Made by a program: the position numbers and the translations under genes. A stretch of DNA of 10,136 bases from contig CAKRAT010000070.1 in assembly GCA_934295165.1 (NCBI GenBank), positions 1 through 10,136 on the forward strand, given 5' to 3'. The stretch is from an uncultured Dorea sp. (GTDB taxonomy: Bacteria; Bacillota; Clostridia; Lachnospirales; Lachnospiraceae). Within the stretch, counting starts at the first letter, position 1, and each line of letters begins with the position of its first letter. Below the pieces are notes generated by a model. It worked only from the letters and a program-made list of their open reading frames with translations. It searched no databases and was not told where the DNA came from. Positions 1 through 6,747 of this stretch are shown one piece after another.

Positions 1-350
1 GGAACGCCGCGGAAGCTAAGCGGCAATGCTACATTTTCCACCGCATTCAACGTTCCCATCAGATGAAATGACTGAAAGATAAAGCCGACATGATCACGCC
101 GGAATGTAACGAGCTGTTCTTCATTTAACTTCTCGATGTGCTTTCCAGCAATGCTGACCTCACCCTTGGTCGGTTTTTCCAGACCCGCCAGCATATTTAG
201 AAGTGTGGATTTGCCGGAACCGGACGTTCCGACGATTGCACAGAATTCGCCTTCATATATCTCAAAATTCACTCCATCCAGTGCCCGCACGATCTCATCA
301 CCAACACGGTACAACTTATATAAATTTTTCACTTCGAATACTTTCTTCAT
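1..350 (-). CDS. ABC transporter ATP-binding protein, MacB/LolD type (N-terminal part, cut by window edge)
   Basis: The first 116 residues are visible. They would form the start of the cytoplasmic ATPase that powers a membrane exporter or lipoprotein/peptide-handling permease of the MacB/LolD/FtsE group. The Walker A loop GTSGSGKST lies at residues 41-49 and the Q-loop glutamine is at about 93 in FIFQSFHLMGTLNAVENVALPL-type sequence, which is typical of this group. The signature motif, Walker B and the H-loop lie outside the window. The ATG at 348-350 is preceded by a good ribosome site (GGGGAGGA on the minus strand). The gene is divergent from lrgA. In Firmicutes such ATPases usually sit beside a large permease and often a two-component system; these would lie to the left, unseen. 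The family call is firm; the substrate is unknown. Confidence 0.93.
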   Translation of the reverse strand, partial: MKKVFEVKNLYKLYRVGDEIVRALDGVNFEIYEGEFCAIVGTSGSGKSTLLNMLAGLEKPTKGEVSIAGKHIEKLNEEQLVTFRRDHVGFIFQSFHLMGTLNAVENVALPLSFRGV

Positions 351-432
351 AGTCCTCCCCTCTGTCTTTTTTCAGACTTTTCACAGTACAGTTTCATACT
401 ACTATAAAAATATAAAAACTTCCCCATTAAAA

Positions 433-454
433 TTATGAAGATTTTATGAAGATT
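433..454 (-). promoter_or_regulatory. Perfect tandem 11-bp repeat, probable response-regulator operator
   Basis: TTATGAAGATT occurs twice back to back (433-443 and 444-454), reading AATCTTCATAA twice on the minus strand. OmpR-family response regulators bind direct repeats spaced one helical turn apart, usually just upstream of or over the -35 region. On the minus strand, -10-like hexamers follow: TATATT at 414-409 and TATAGT at 406-401. The repeat would therefore sit at or just above the -35 position of a promoter for the ABC transporter gene. The site is seen directly; the binding protein is inferred. Confidence 0.55.
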
Positions 455-560
455 GTTTCTCCGTCAGATAATATATTTTTCTATCTGCGCTCTTATGGTG
501 ATACCGTATCGCATTTTGTACAATTTTCCCTTATATTCTTCGTGCATATTTTTTCAAAAG

Positions 561-569
561 TGGTATAAT
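561..569 (+). promoter_or_regulatory. Extended -10 promoter for the lrgA-lrgB operon
   Basis: TGGTATAAT is a perfect extended -10 element (TG, one base, TATAAT at 564-569). There is no good -35 hexamer 16-18 bp upstream, as is common for extended -10 promoters. Transcription would begin near 576, giving a leader of about 60 nt before the lrgA start. The rest of the 285-nt gap between the two divergent genes is AT-rich and shows no further gene. Confidence 0.6.
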
Positions 570-595
570 TGGTAGGACAATTTTACTAATGATAC

Positions 596-616
596 GTGAA
601 CACACTTCTTGTTCAC
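596..616 (+). promoter_or_regulatory. Inverted repeat in the lrgA leader
   Basis: GTGAAC (596-601) and GTTCAC (611-616) form a perfect 6-bp inverted repeat separated by 9 nt. It lies between the -10 element and the ribosome site (GGGAGG, 625-630). It could be an operator just downstream of the transcription start, or a small leader hairpin close to the ribosome site. No regulator gene adjoins it. Confidence 0.35.
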
Positions 617-635
617 AAGAATATGGGAGGAAAAA

Positions 636-995
636 ATGAAATTTGTAAAACAGTTCATGATTATTCTGGCGATATCTTTCGTCGGAGAAGCGTTACACTT
701 TTTGCTGCCGCTCCCGGTTCCTGCCAGCATCTATGGTCTGGTCCTGATGCTGATTGGATTACAGACCGGCATACTTCCACTCAGTGCGGTTAATGAAGCC
801 GGAGGATTTCTGATCGAGATCATGCCGATGCTGTTCATACCTGCCGGAGTCGGACTTATGGTTTCCTGGGGCGCATTAAAACCCGTGATTCTTCCGATCA
901 GTATCATCATCGTCGTTACAACCATCCTTGTTATGGGCATCAGCGGACGGGTGGCACAGTTTATATTAAAAAGAGAGGATAAGAAACATGAGTAA
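636..995 (+). CDS. lrgA: LrgA/CidA-family membrane protein
   Basis: A 119-residue, very hydrophobic protein with about four membrane segments (roughly residues 4-22, 28-46, 57-78 and 84-107) and a short charged C-terminus. The PLPVPASIYG stretch after the first helix is typical of the CidA/LrgA family. In Staphylococcus aureus LrgA is described as antiholin-like and affects murein hydrolase activity; in Bacillus subtilis the homologous pair PftAB imports pyruvate. I chose the ATG at 636 because GGGAGG lies six bases ahead; an upstream TTG at 609 is in frame but has no ribosome site. The gene overlaps lrgB by 8 nt, so the two are probably translationally coupled. No LytSR-type regulator is visible next to it. 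Confidence 0.9.
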   Translation: MKFVKQFMIILAISFVGEALHFLLPLPVPASIYGLVLMLIGLQTGILPLSAVNEAGGFLIEIMPMLFIPAGVGLMVSWGALKPVILPISIIIVVTTILVMGISGRVAQFILKREDKKHE

Positions 996-1680
996 ATTAT
1001 TAGCAGATTCCACATTTTTCTGTCTGGCGATCAGCCTGATCGGATATGAGATCGGTATTATTCTCAGACAAAAGACGAAACTTGCACTTTGCAATCCGTT
1101 GCTGATCTCAATTGTATTTGTTATTATTATTTTGAAAGTTACCAATATTAAATATGAAGTGTATGAGGACGGTTCGCAGTTACTCAGTTATCTGCTGACA
1201 CCTTCTACGGTCTGCCTTGCCATCCCGCTGTACCAGCAGATGGGACTGTTAAAGAAGAACATGAAAGCAATCCTTGCCGGAATTCTCTCCGGAGTATTCA
1301 CAAGCCTTGCCGGTGTGTGGGTATTCTCGACATTATTCCATCTGGACAAACAGATCTACGCAACGTTACTTCCGAAGTCGATCACAACGGCGATCGGAAT
1401 GGGAATCTCGGAAGAGCTTGGCGGAATCGTCACCATCACAGTGGCTGCCATCATCATCACCGGTATCATCGGAAATATGTTCGGAGATGTAATCTGCAGA
1501 CTGTGTGGAATCAGACACCCAATCGCAACCGGACTTGCGATCGGTACTGCAACACATGCCATGGGAACTGCAAAAGCCATGGAAATCGGCGAGATCGAAG
1601 GCGCTATGAGCAGTCTTTCCATTGCGGTTGCCGGACTTATGACCGTTATCGGCTCAACGATCTTCTATCATTTGTATTAA
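988..1680 (+). CDS. lrgB: LrgB/CidB-family membrane protein
   Basis: A 230-residue polytopic membrane protein, the normal length for LrgB. Family hallmarks are present: LLTPSTVCLAIPLY at 69-82, LLPKSITTAIGMGISEELGG at 127-146 and GTATHAMGTAKA at 186-197. The family acts together with LrgA. Proposed roles are control of autolysis and export of hydrolases (S. aureus) or facilitated pyruvate uptake (B. subtilis PftB, Streptococcus mutans LrgAB). In a fermenting anaerobe the pyruvate role is at least as likely, but the sequence does not decide it. The start ATG lies inside the end of lrgA, with GAGAGG upstream. The kinase-like gene starts 35 nt downstream, so all three are likely one transcript. 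Confidence 0.92.
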   Translation: MSKLLADSTFFCLAISLIGYEIGIILRQKTKLALCNPLLISIVFVIIILKVTNIKYEVYEDGSQLLSYLLTPSTVCLAIPLYQQMGLLKKNMKAILAGILSGVFTSLAGVWVFSTLFHLDKQIYATLLPKSITTAIGMGISEELGGIVTITVAAIIITGIIGNMFGDVICRLCGIRHPIATGLAIGTATHAMGTAKAMEIGEIEGAMSSLSIAVAGLMTVIGSTIFYHLY

Positions 1681-1715
1681 TGCAATATGAATCAGACATA
1701 TGGAGGTAAATGATT

Positions 1716-2306
1716 ATGGAAAAAACAATTATCTGTATCGGACGTGAATATGGAAGCGGCGGACACGCCATCGGAGAAATCCTTGCAAAACGCACCGGAT
1801 ATGAATTCTATGACAAGGAGCGTTTCATTGCGATTGCAAAAGAACGCGGATTTGAAGGAGAAGTCGAAGAATATCTGGAAGAGCAGCCGATGAACAGCTT
1901 ACTGTATTCGATCGCTCTTAATTACTCCAGACCGAAGAAAAAGCCATTTCCTTTTGAACTGGTAGAAGAACTGGCTGCCGAAAAGCCCTGCATCATTATC
2001 GGACGCTGTGCCGGTTATCTGACACACGGACAGGACAATGCATTCAGCGTATTCGTTCATGCGGATATGGAGAAACGTATTGCAACCGTTATGGCACACG
2101 ATCATATCAATACCCGCTTAAAAGCCAAACGCAAGATTGAAGAAATTGATGAAAAGCGTAGTGCATTCCGTAAAGAATTTACCGGGGAAGAGTGGGGACA
2201 GTCAAAGTATTATAATCTCTCTATCGATACTACACACCTGACTTATGAGCAGGCTGCGGATCTGATTCTTTATTATAAGAAACTTGCGGAAGAACCGCAT
2301 GAATAG
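1716..2306 (+). CDS. Cytidylate-kinase-like P-loop protein (Cytidylate_kin2 type)
   Basis: A 196-residue soluble protein. The N-terminus has CIGREYGSGGHAIG at 7-20, the P-loop form typical of the Cytidylate_kin2 group; it lacks the classical GxxxxGK[ST] lysine. IIGRCAGYL in the middle and the IDEKRSAFRKEF...W block in the C-terminal third match the lid and core of this group. The true CMP kinase of the cell is usually a longer, separate gene, so nucleotide phosphorylation here is not assured and the real substrate is unknown. Two ATGs lie 6 nt apart (1710 and 1716); GGAGG ends at 1706, so 1716 has the better spacing. The position right behind lrgAB suggests joint expression. Confidence 0.85.
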   Translation: MEKTIICIGREYGSGGHAIGEILAKRTGYEFYDKERFIAIAKERGFEGEVEEYLEEQPMNSLLYSIALNYSRPKKKPFPFELVEELAAEKPCIIIGRCAGYLTHGQDNAFSVFVHADMEKRIATVMAHDHINTRLKAKRKIEEIDEKRSAFRKEFTGEEWGQSKYYNLSIDTTHLTYEQAADLILYYKKLAEEPHE

Positions 2307-2374
2307 ATATCCTTTCTGTGACTAGATTTTTATGATAAGATAAAGATACTGATTTGACATAAGGAGGATTTGGC

Positions 2375-2671
2375 ATGATCAAGGTCATTGGTCTCAATAC
2401 CAAAGTATTAAAAAAAGAACCTTTCTCCGGCTCTCATCACGGGATGCGGTTCTTCATGCGTGCGGAAGGTGATACACTGCATGTATGGGTGTATCCGGAA
2501 CCGTGGTGTTTCGAGAAGACTTCCGATGATGTGAAGACTGCGAAAGATTTTCCATTTACCCAGGAGGGACTGGAGGAGTCCCTGGAATGGATCTCTCAGG
2601 AGTTTGATGCCCGCAAAGATTACTGGATGCAGATGGAAAAGGATAAGATGCGGATGATATTGCAGGGGTAG
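2375..2671 (+). CDS. Uncharacterised small protein, 98 residues
   Basis: I do not recognise this protein. It is soluble, has no signal peptide or membrane segment, and is rich in aromatic and charged residues. It opens with a beta-like stretch (MIKVIGLNTKVLKKEPF), has another around residues 25-42 (FFMRAEGDTLHVWVYPEPW), and ends in a likely amphipathic helix with many Met, Lys and Asp/Glu residues. A strong AAGGAGG sits 7 nt before the ATG, and codon use resembles its neighbours, so it is almost certainly a real gene. It starts 68 nt after the kinase-like gene on the same strand and may be the last gene of that operon; no clear separate promoter or terminator lies between them. It converges on the merR gene with a 36-nt gap. 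Confidence 0.75.
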   Translation: MIKVIGLNTKVLKKEPFSGSHHGMRFFMRAEGDTLHVWVYPEPWCFEKTSDDVKTAKDFPFTQEGLEESLEWISQEFDARKDYWMQMEKDKMRMILQG

Positions 2672-2707
2672 GTCTTCAACAGGAAATTTTTTTAGAATGA
2701 ACCCATT

Positions 2708-3586
2708 TTATAACTTTCTGATTCGTGCGGATATGTATTTCAGATATTTACGTTCTTCATTCGGATCTATCACATTTACGATGCTGAGAATGTAAATATC
2801 TGAACATAATTTCTTTTTTTCTTTCCTCAATACTTCTTTTATCTCCTCGTATGTTCCGCTGATATCCCCGTCACTTTCCCTTGATACGGCTGCAATATAT
2901 TCCCCCAGTTTCATCTCCGTAAGAACTGTCTGCTTTTTATCTGCTGTCTCATCATTTTCTGTTTTGTCATTCCCCGGCTCTGAATTTTTTATTTCCGCAA
3001 AGCTAAATACATTTTTATAAGAATACTCTCCCTGCATAAATTGGTCTTTCCCGATGGACGCTCCCATAGGAAATGCCTGCACCTCCGAAGCCTCACACCG
3101 TTTCAGATGCCTGCGTATATCTTTCTCTATCTCCCCGGATGAAGTCGCCGGTGAAGACCGTACTTCTGTCAGCATCAGATACAAAGGGTGTTCCATTTTC
3201 CGGATCACCGGTCTTCCGACATCCGCGATACGGATCTGGTTCAATATCTTCTTGGTTCCAGCGATCGTATGGATCTTCCGATCCAGTTCCTGTCTCATCT
3301 CGAGCAGCCTGTTATATTGCAGATCCACGAACTCATCGAATCTTACTTCTTCCCCGCCAAGCAGATATTCTTTGATATCTCCAACAGAACAGTCCAGACC
3401 ACGGAATGTTCTTATAAAATAGTAAGAACTGATCTGGGCGTAACTGTAATAGTGGTATCCATTAACCGGATTCTTCTTCGGTACCAGGATTCCCTGACGT
3501 TCATAATAGCGGAGCGTGTCTCTGGTGGTCTGACACATTTTTGCAAATTCTCCTGCAGTGATGCAATATTCGTCTTTTTCCTGCAT
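2708..3586 (-). CDS. MerR-family transcriptional regulator with C-terminal effector domain
   Basis: A 292-residue protein with the MerR plan. A winged helix-turn-helix occupies about residues 8-77 (ITAGEFAKMCQTTRDTLRYYERQGIL, then the wing NGYHYYSYAQI). A dimerising helix spans about 84-120. A C-terminal region of about 170 residues resembles the GyrI-like ligand-binding domains of BmrR-type regulators. A hydrophilic stretch rich in Asn, Asp, Glu and Lys (about 200-220) interrupts that domain. Such proteins bind a palindrome inside an over-long promoter spacer and activate it when a ligand binds. The gene is divergent from the dehydrogenase pair, and a matching operator lies in the gap, so it very likely controls them. 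The ATG at 3586 is preferred; an in-frame GTG at 3595 is possible and neither has a strong ribosome site. Confidence 0.92.
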   Translation of the reverse strand: MQEKDEYCITAGEFAKMCQTTRDTLRYYERQGILVPKKNPVNGYHYYSYAQISSYYFIRTFRGLDCSVGDIKEYLLGGEEVRFDEFVDLQYNRLLEMRQELDRKIHTIAGTKKILNQIRIADVGRPVIRKMEHPLYLMLTEVRSSPATSSGEIEKDIRRHLKRCEASEVQAFPMGASIGKDQFMQGEYSYKNVFSFAEIKNSEPGNDKTENDETADKKQTVLTEMKLGEYIAAVSRESDGDISGTYEEIKEVLRKEKKKLCSDIYILSIVNVIDPNEERKYLKYISARIRKL

Positions 3587-3616
3587 AGCTTTCACTTCTT
3601 TCTTTTTGTCCTTCTC

Positions 3617-3647
3617 TTGACATGGGTGTTACACCCAGTTTTATTCT
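3617..3647 (+). promoter_or_regulatory. MerR-type promoter/operator for the alcohol/aldehyde dehydrogenase operon
   Basis: A perfect -35 TTGACA (3617-3622) and a -10 TATTCT (3642-3647) are 19 bp apart, the over-long spacing typical of MerR-activated promoters. The spacer holds the palindrome TGGGTGTTACACCCA (3623-3637): two perfect 7-bp arms around one central base. It points to the dehydrogenases and leaves a leader of about 130 nt. On the other strand a -10-like TAGAAT (3649-3644) lies next to the same palindrome, so the regulator may also limit its own expression. Confidence 0.82.
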
Positions 3648-3783
3648 ATCACAGGATTTTCGGTATGACACTGCATTTTCCTAAAATTACAGAACTTACA
3701 AATTTCACATTTACCTGGAATTTTCTGACAAAATTAACTACCGGAAAACTTCAGGAATACAACATACGAGATGGAGGTTTCTC

Positions 3784-5031
3784 ATGAATATTTTTAAGAA
3801 AATATACTGCCGCATTTTTCAGACTTGTTTCCGTATCGCACTCCCTGTTCTTCCGTATAGAGAGCCGGAACTGATCGATGGGTTCAAACACGTCCCGGAG
3901 GTTCTGAAAAAGCATCACATTTCCCATATCCTGCTCGTCACAGACCCGGGTGTATACAAGCTTGGACTTACAAAACCTTTGGAAAAACAGCTTTTAAAAT
4001 CTGAAATTTCATGTACAATATATAAAGATACAGTTGCAAATCCAACTTCTGCCAATGTAGAGGATGCAAAAAATCTCTATCTGGCAAATGGCTGTCAGGC
4101 ACTTCTTGCGTTCGGCGGCGGATCTTCCATGGACTGTGCAAAAGCAGTCGGTGCAAGACTGGCACGTCCACGCAAACCTCTGGCTAGGATGGAAGGTATC
4201 TTAAAGATCTGGCACAAGCTTCCGCTTCTGATCGCCGTCCCAACGACAGCGGGAACCGGAAGCGAAACTACCCTCGCAGCTGTCATCACCGATGCAGATA
4301 CGCATCATAAATATGCAATCAATGACTTTAATCTGATTCCAGATTATGCGGTACTGGAACCATCCGTCACTTACGGACTTCCGCCGCAGCTTACAGCGAC
4401 CACCGGAATGGATGCGCTGACCCATGCGGTCGAAGCTTATATCGGACGTTCCACTACAAAACAGACGCGTGCCGCATCCATCGAAGCAATCCAGCTGATC
4501 TTCGATAACCTGCAGAATGCTTATAAAAATGGAAATGATAAAACAGCCAGACGTAATATGCTCCGCGCCTCTTATCTTGCCGGAACCGCATTTACAAAAA
4601 GCTATGTCGGATACGTTCATGCCGTTGCCCACAGCCTGGGCGGATGCTATGGAATTCCTCACGGACTGGCCAATTCCGTACTTCTTCCGATCGTACTGGA
4701 AGCATACGGAACCGCTGCTCATAAGAAGCTGGCAGCCCTGGCACGGATCACAGGCATCACTGATTCTGCACTTGACGCTGTTGCCGCAGAAGAATTCATC
4801 AATCATATCCGCAGCATGAACATTTCCATGAATATCCCGGAGACCCTGGACGGTATCTGCGATGAAGATATCCCGGAACTTGCCCGTTATGCCGATAAAG
4901 AAGCCAATCCGCTTTATCCGGTACCGGCACTGTGGGGACCTGAAAAACTGGAACAGATGTATCATCTTGTACAGGAGGTAAATGAACATGACAGAAGCAG
5001 AAATTCAGAACATCCTGGAAAAGCAGCATAA
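3784..5031 (+). CDS. Iron-containing alcohol dehydrogenase
   Basis: A 415-residue enzyme of the group III, FucO/YqhD-type alcohol dehydrogenases, which interconvert an alcohol and an aldehyde with NAD(P)H. The dinucleotide-binding GGGSSMDCAK is at 111-120 and PTTAGTGSET at 153-162. The expected metal ligands are all present with the usual spacing: Asp210 and His214 (GMDALTHAVEAY), then His279 and His293 (VHAVAHSLGGCYGIPHG). About 28 N-terminal residues precede the usual start of the fold and look amphipathic; there is no clear signal peptide. GGAGG lies 6 nt before the ATG. The end overlaps the next gene by 44 nt, so the last ~16 residues are hydrophilic and encoded across the ribosome site and start of the partner. 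Physiological substrate unknown; the pairing suggests aldehyde detoxification or alcohol use. Confidence 0.95.
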   Translation: MNIFKKIYCRIFQTCFRIALPVLPYREPELIDGFKHVPEVLKKHHISHILLVTDPGVYKLGLTKPLEKQLLKSEISCTIYKDTVANPTSANVEDAKNLYLANGCQALLAFGGGSSMDCAKAVGARLARPRKPLARMEGILKIWHKLPLLIAVPTTAGTGSETTLAAVITDADTHHKYAINDFNLIPDYAVLEPSVTYGLPPQLTATTGMDALTHAVEAYIGRSTTKQTRAASIEAIQLIFDNLQNAYKNGNDKTARRNMLRASYLAGTAFTKSYVGYVHAVAHSLGGCYGIPHGLANSVLLPIVLEAYGTAAHKKLAALARITGITDSALDAVAAEEFINHIRSMNISMNIPETLDGICDEDIPELARYADKEANPLYPVPALWGPEKLEQMYHLVQEVNEHDRSRNSEHPGKAA

Positions 5032-6367
5032 ATTTTTCCAGAGCGGACAAACTCTGCCTGTAAACTATCGTATAGAACAACTTCAGAAATTAAAGGATTC
5101 CATCATCCGGCATGAATCGGATCTGAATCTTGCATTAAAAGCCGACCTCGGAAAGAGCGAGACCGAAAGCTACATGTGCGAGATTGGACTTACACTGTCC
5201 GAACTCAGCTGGATGCTGACGCACATCAAGAAACTGACTAAGGAGAAATGGGTTCCGACACCGTTGGCACAGTTTGCTGCCAGGAGCTTCCGTTCCCCTT
5301 CTCCATACGGAACGGTTCTCATCATGAGTCCGTGGAACTATCCGGTCTTACTGACACTAGAACCGCTGATTGATGCACTGGCAGCAGGCAACACCGCTGT
5401 GGTAAAACCAAGTGCCTATGCGCCTTCTACCGCCCGTGTCATGCAGGAGATCATCGACGAATGCTTCCCGGAAGAATATGTTGCCATGATTACGGGAGGA
5501 CGTGCCGAAAATCAGGCGCTTCTGAACCAGCGTTTTGACAAGATCTTCTTTACCGGCGGCAAGACAGTCGGACGTGAAGTCTTAAGACATGCAGCCGAAT
5601 ACCTGACACCAGTCACACTGGAACTTGGCGGAAAAAGTCCATGTATCGTAGATTCCACAGCCAAGATTCCACTTACCGCAAGACGTATCGTCTTTGGAAA
5701 ATATTTAAACTGCGGACAGACCTGCGTTGCACCGGATTACATTCTCTGCGACCAGGCTATCCGTGACCAGCTGATCGATGCCATCAAAGTGGAGATCCGC
5801 CGCCAGTTCGGCAAACATCCACTGGAGAATCCAAGCTATGGCAAGATCATTAACCGCAAGCATTTTCAGCGGCTTCAGGGACTGATTGATTCGGATAAAG
5901 TTGTAACCGGCGGACAATCGGATGCCAAGATCTTACGCATCGCACCTACAGTTATGAAGGATGTTACCTGGGACGATGCCGTTATGGGAGAAGAAATCTT
6001 CGGACCGGTTCTTCCGGTTCTGACTTACGAATCACTGGATGAAGCCATCCAGACTGTGGAATCCCATCCACATCCACTGGCACTTTATTTCTTCAGTGAA
6101 GATAAAGCTGCACAGAAGAAAGTCCTTGCCCGCTGTCATTTCGGCGGCGGATGTATCAATGATACGATCATTCATCTTGCCACCAGTGCGATGCCGTTCG
6201 GTGGTGTCGGAGAAAGCGGCATGGGCGGCTATCACGGAAAGGCCGGATTCGATGAGTTTACACATTACAGAAGTATTGTGGATAAGAAGACCTGGATGGA
6301 TCTGCCGGTGAGGTATCAGCGGTATAATAAGTTTAAGCGGAAGATGCTGCGGGTGTTTTTAAAATGA
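4988..6367 (+). CDS. Aldehyde dehydrogenase, class 3-like
   Basis: A 459-residue cytoplasmic enzyme that oxidises an aldehyde to its acid with NAD(P)+. The length and the pattern SPYGTVLIMSPWNYP (about 105-119) fit the short ALDH3/coniferyl- and fatty-aldehyde group. The catalytic cysteine is Cys246 in GQTCVAPDY, the general-base glutamate is Glu212 in LELGGK, and EEIFGPVLPV lies near 335. The basic, hydrophobic C-terminus (RYNKFKRKMLRVFL) resembles the membrane-touching tails of this group. Two ATGs lie 6 nt apart (4982 and 4988); GGAGG ends at 4978, so 4988 is better placed. Overlap with the alcohol dehydrogenase implies translational coupling. Together they could dismute an aldehyde or run alcohol to acid. 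No acyl-CoA-forming features are seen. Confidence 0.94.
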   Translation: MTEAEIQNILEKQHKFFQSGQTLPVNYRIEQLQKLKDSIIRHESDLNLALKADLGKSETESYMCEIGLTLSELSWMLTHIKKLTKEKWVPTPLAQFAARSFRSPSPYGTVLIMSPWNYPVLLTLEPLIDALAAGNTAVVKPSAYAPSTARVMQEIIDECFPEEYVAMITGGRAENQALLNQRFDKIFFTGGKTVGREVLRHAAEYLTPVTLELGGKSPCIVDSTAKIPLTARRIVFGKYLNCGQTCVAPDYILCDQAIRDQLIDAIKVEIRRQFGKHPLENPSYGKIINRKHFQRLQGLIDSDKVVTGGQSDAKILRIAPTVMKDVTWDDAVMGEEIFGPVLPVLTYESLDEAIQTVESHPHPLALYFFSEDKAAQKKVLARCHFGGGCINDTIIHLATSAMPFGGVGESGMGGYHGKAGFDEFTHYRSIVDKKTWMDLPVRYQRYNKFKRKMLRVFLK

Positions 6368-6404
6368 TTTTCTATTTAATTGATTATAACGGCTGTCACC
6401 GACC

Positions 6405-6616
6405 GGAATAAAACTACAAGGTCCCAGCCTGTGCTGACTCCAACATGGGGAAATTCTAAAGCAAAAAAGTTGACCTAAAAACGAGCTCACAAAAAATCCA
6501 AACTCGACATTCGTCTCAAACAGTGAATTTTTTGTGAGCAAACGGTCAACTTTTTTACTTAAGAATTACCAACCATGAGTCCGTATGCACAGGCTGGGAC
6601 CTTGTAGTTTTATTCC
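6405..6616. repeat. 212-nt nested palindromic element with perfect 30-bp terminal inverted repeats
   Basis: The outer arms 6405-6434 and 6587-6616 are exact reverse complements. Two inner perfect stems follow: 6463-6475 with 6544-6556 (13 bp, ending in a run of A/T) and 6485-6496 with 6528-6539 (12 bp). The stretches between them (6435-6462 against 6557-6586) still match in part. The whole element would fold into one long hairpin with a loop of about 30 nt near 6498-6526. It encodes no protein. It may be a MITE-like or other dispersed palindromic element, and the A/T-ended stem may also stop transcription in both directions between the converging genes. I see no convincing target-site duplication. 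Confidence 0.85.
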
Positions 6617-6646
6617 TGAGGTTTTCGCATGCCATAATAATTAAAC

Positions 6647-6747
6647 AGAGGAACCGTAACCGTTGTGATACCGGAAGTATACGAAAAAGCCGGAAAATCA
6701 ATGGTTTCACCACAACTTCCCGGCTACACAACGGTTACAATCCCTCT
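6647..6747. repeat. About 100-nt imperfect hairpin
   Basis: GTAACCGTTGTG (6656-6667) is exactly complementary to CACAACGGTTAC (6727-6738). Further pairing is seen outside (6647-6651 with 6743-6747) and inside (CCGGAAGT at 6671-6678 with 6715-6723, one bulged C). A small TGGTTTCACCA hairpin could form near the tip. No U-tract follows on either strand, so it is not a simple terminator. It lies 30 nt from the 212-nt palindrome and may be part of the same insertion or a structured RNA. Confidence 0.65.

Noticed and set aside
2287..2301. TGCGG-AAGAA-CCGCA hairpin at the end of the kinase-like gene
   Set aside because: It lies inside the coding sequence and no U-tract follows, so it is not supported as a terminator.
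3188..3787. A 199-codon plus-strand open frame across the merR gene and its upstream region
   Set aside because: It is antisense to a clear MerR protein, has no ribosome site, and would run over the operator and the ADH start.
4201..4989. A 262-codon open frame on the minus strand inside the alcohol dehydrogenase gene
   Set aside because: It is antisense to a gene with all catalytic residues, has no ribosome site and its composition is unlike a folded protein. It is a codon-bias shadow.
6359..6541. A 60-codon minus-strand open frame overlapping the left half of the palindrome
   Set aside because: It lies within inverted-repeat sequence, has no ribosome site and no recognisable protein features.
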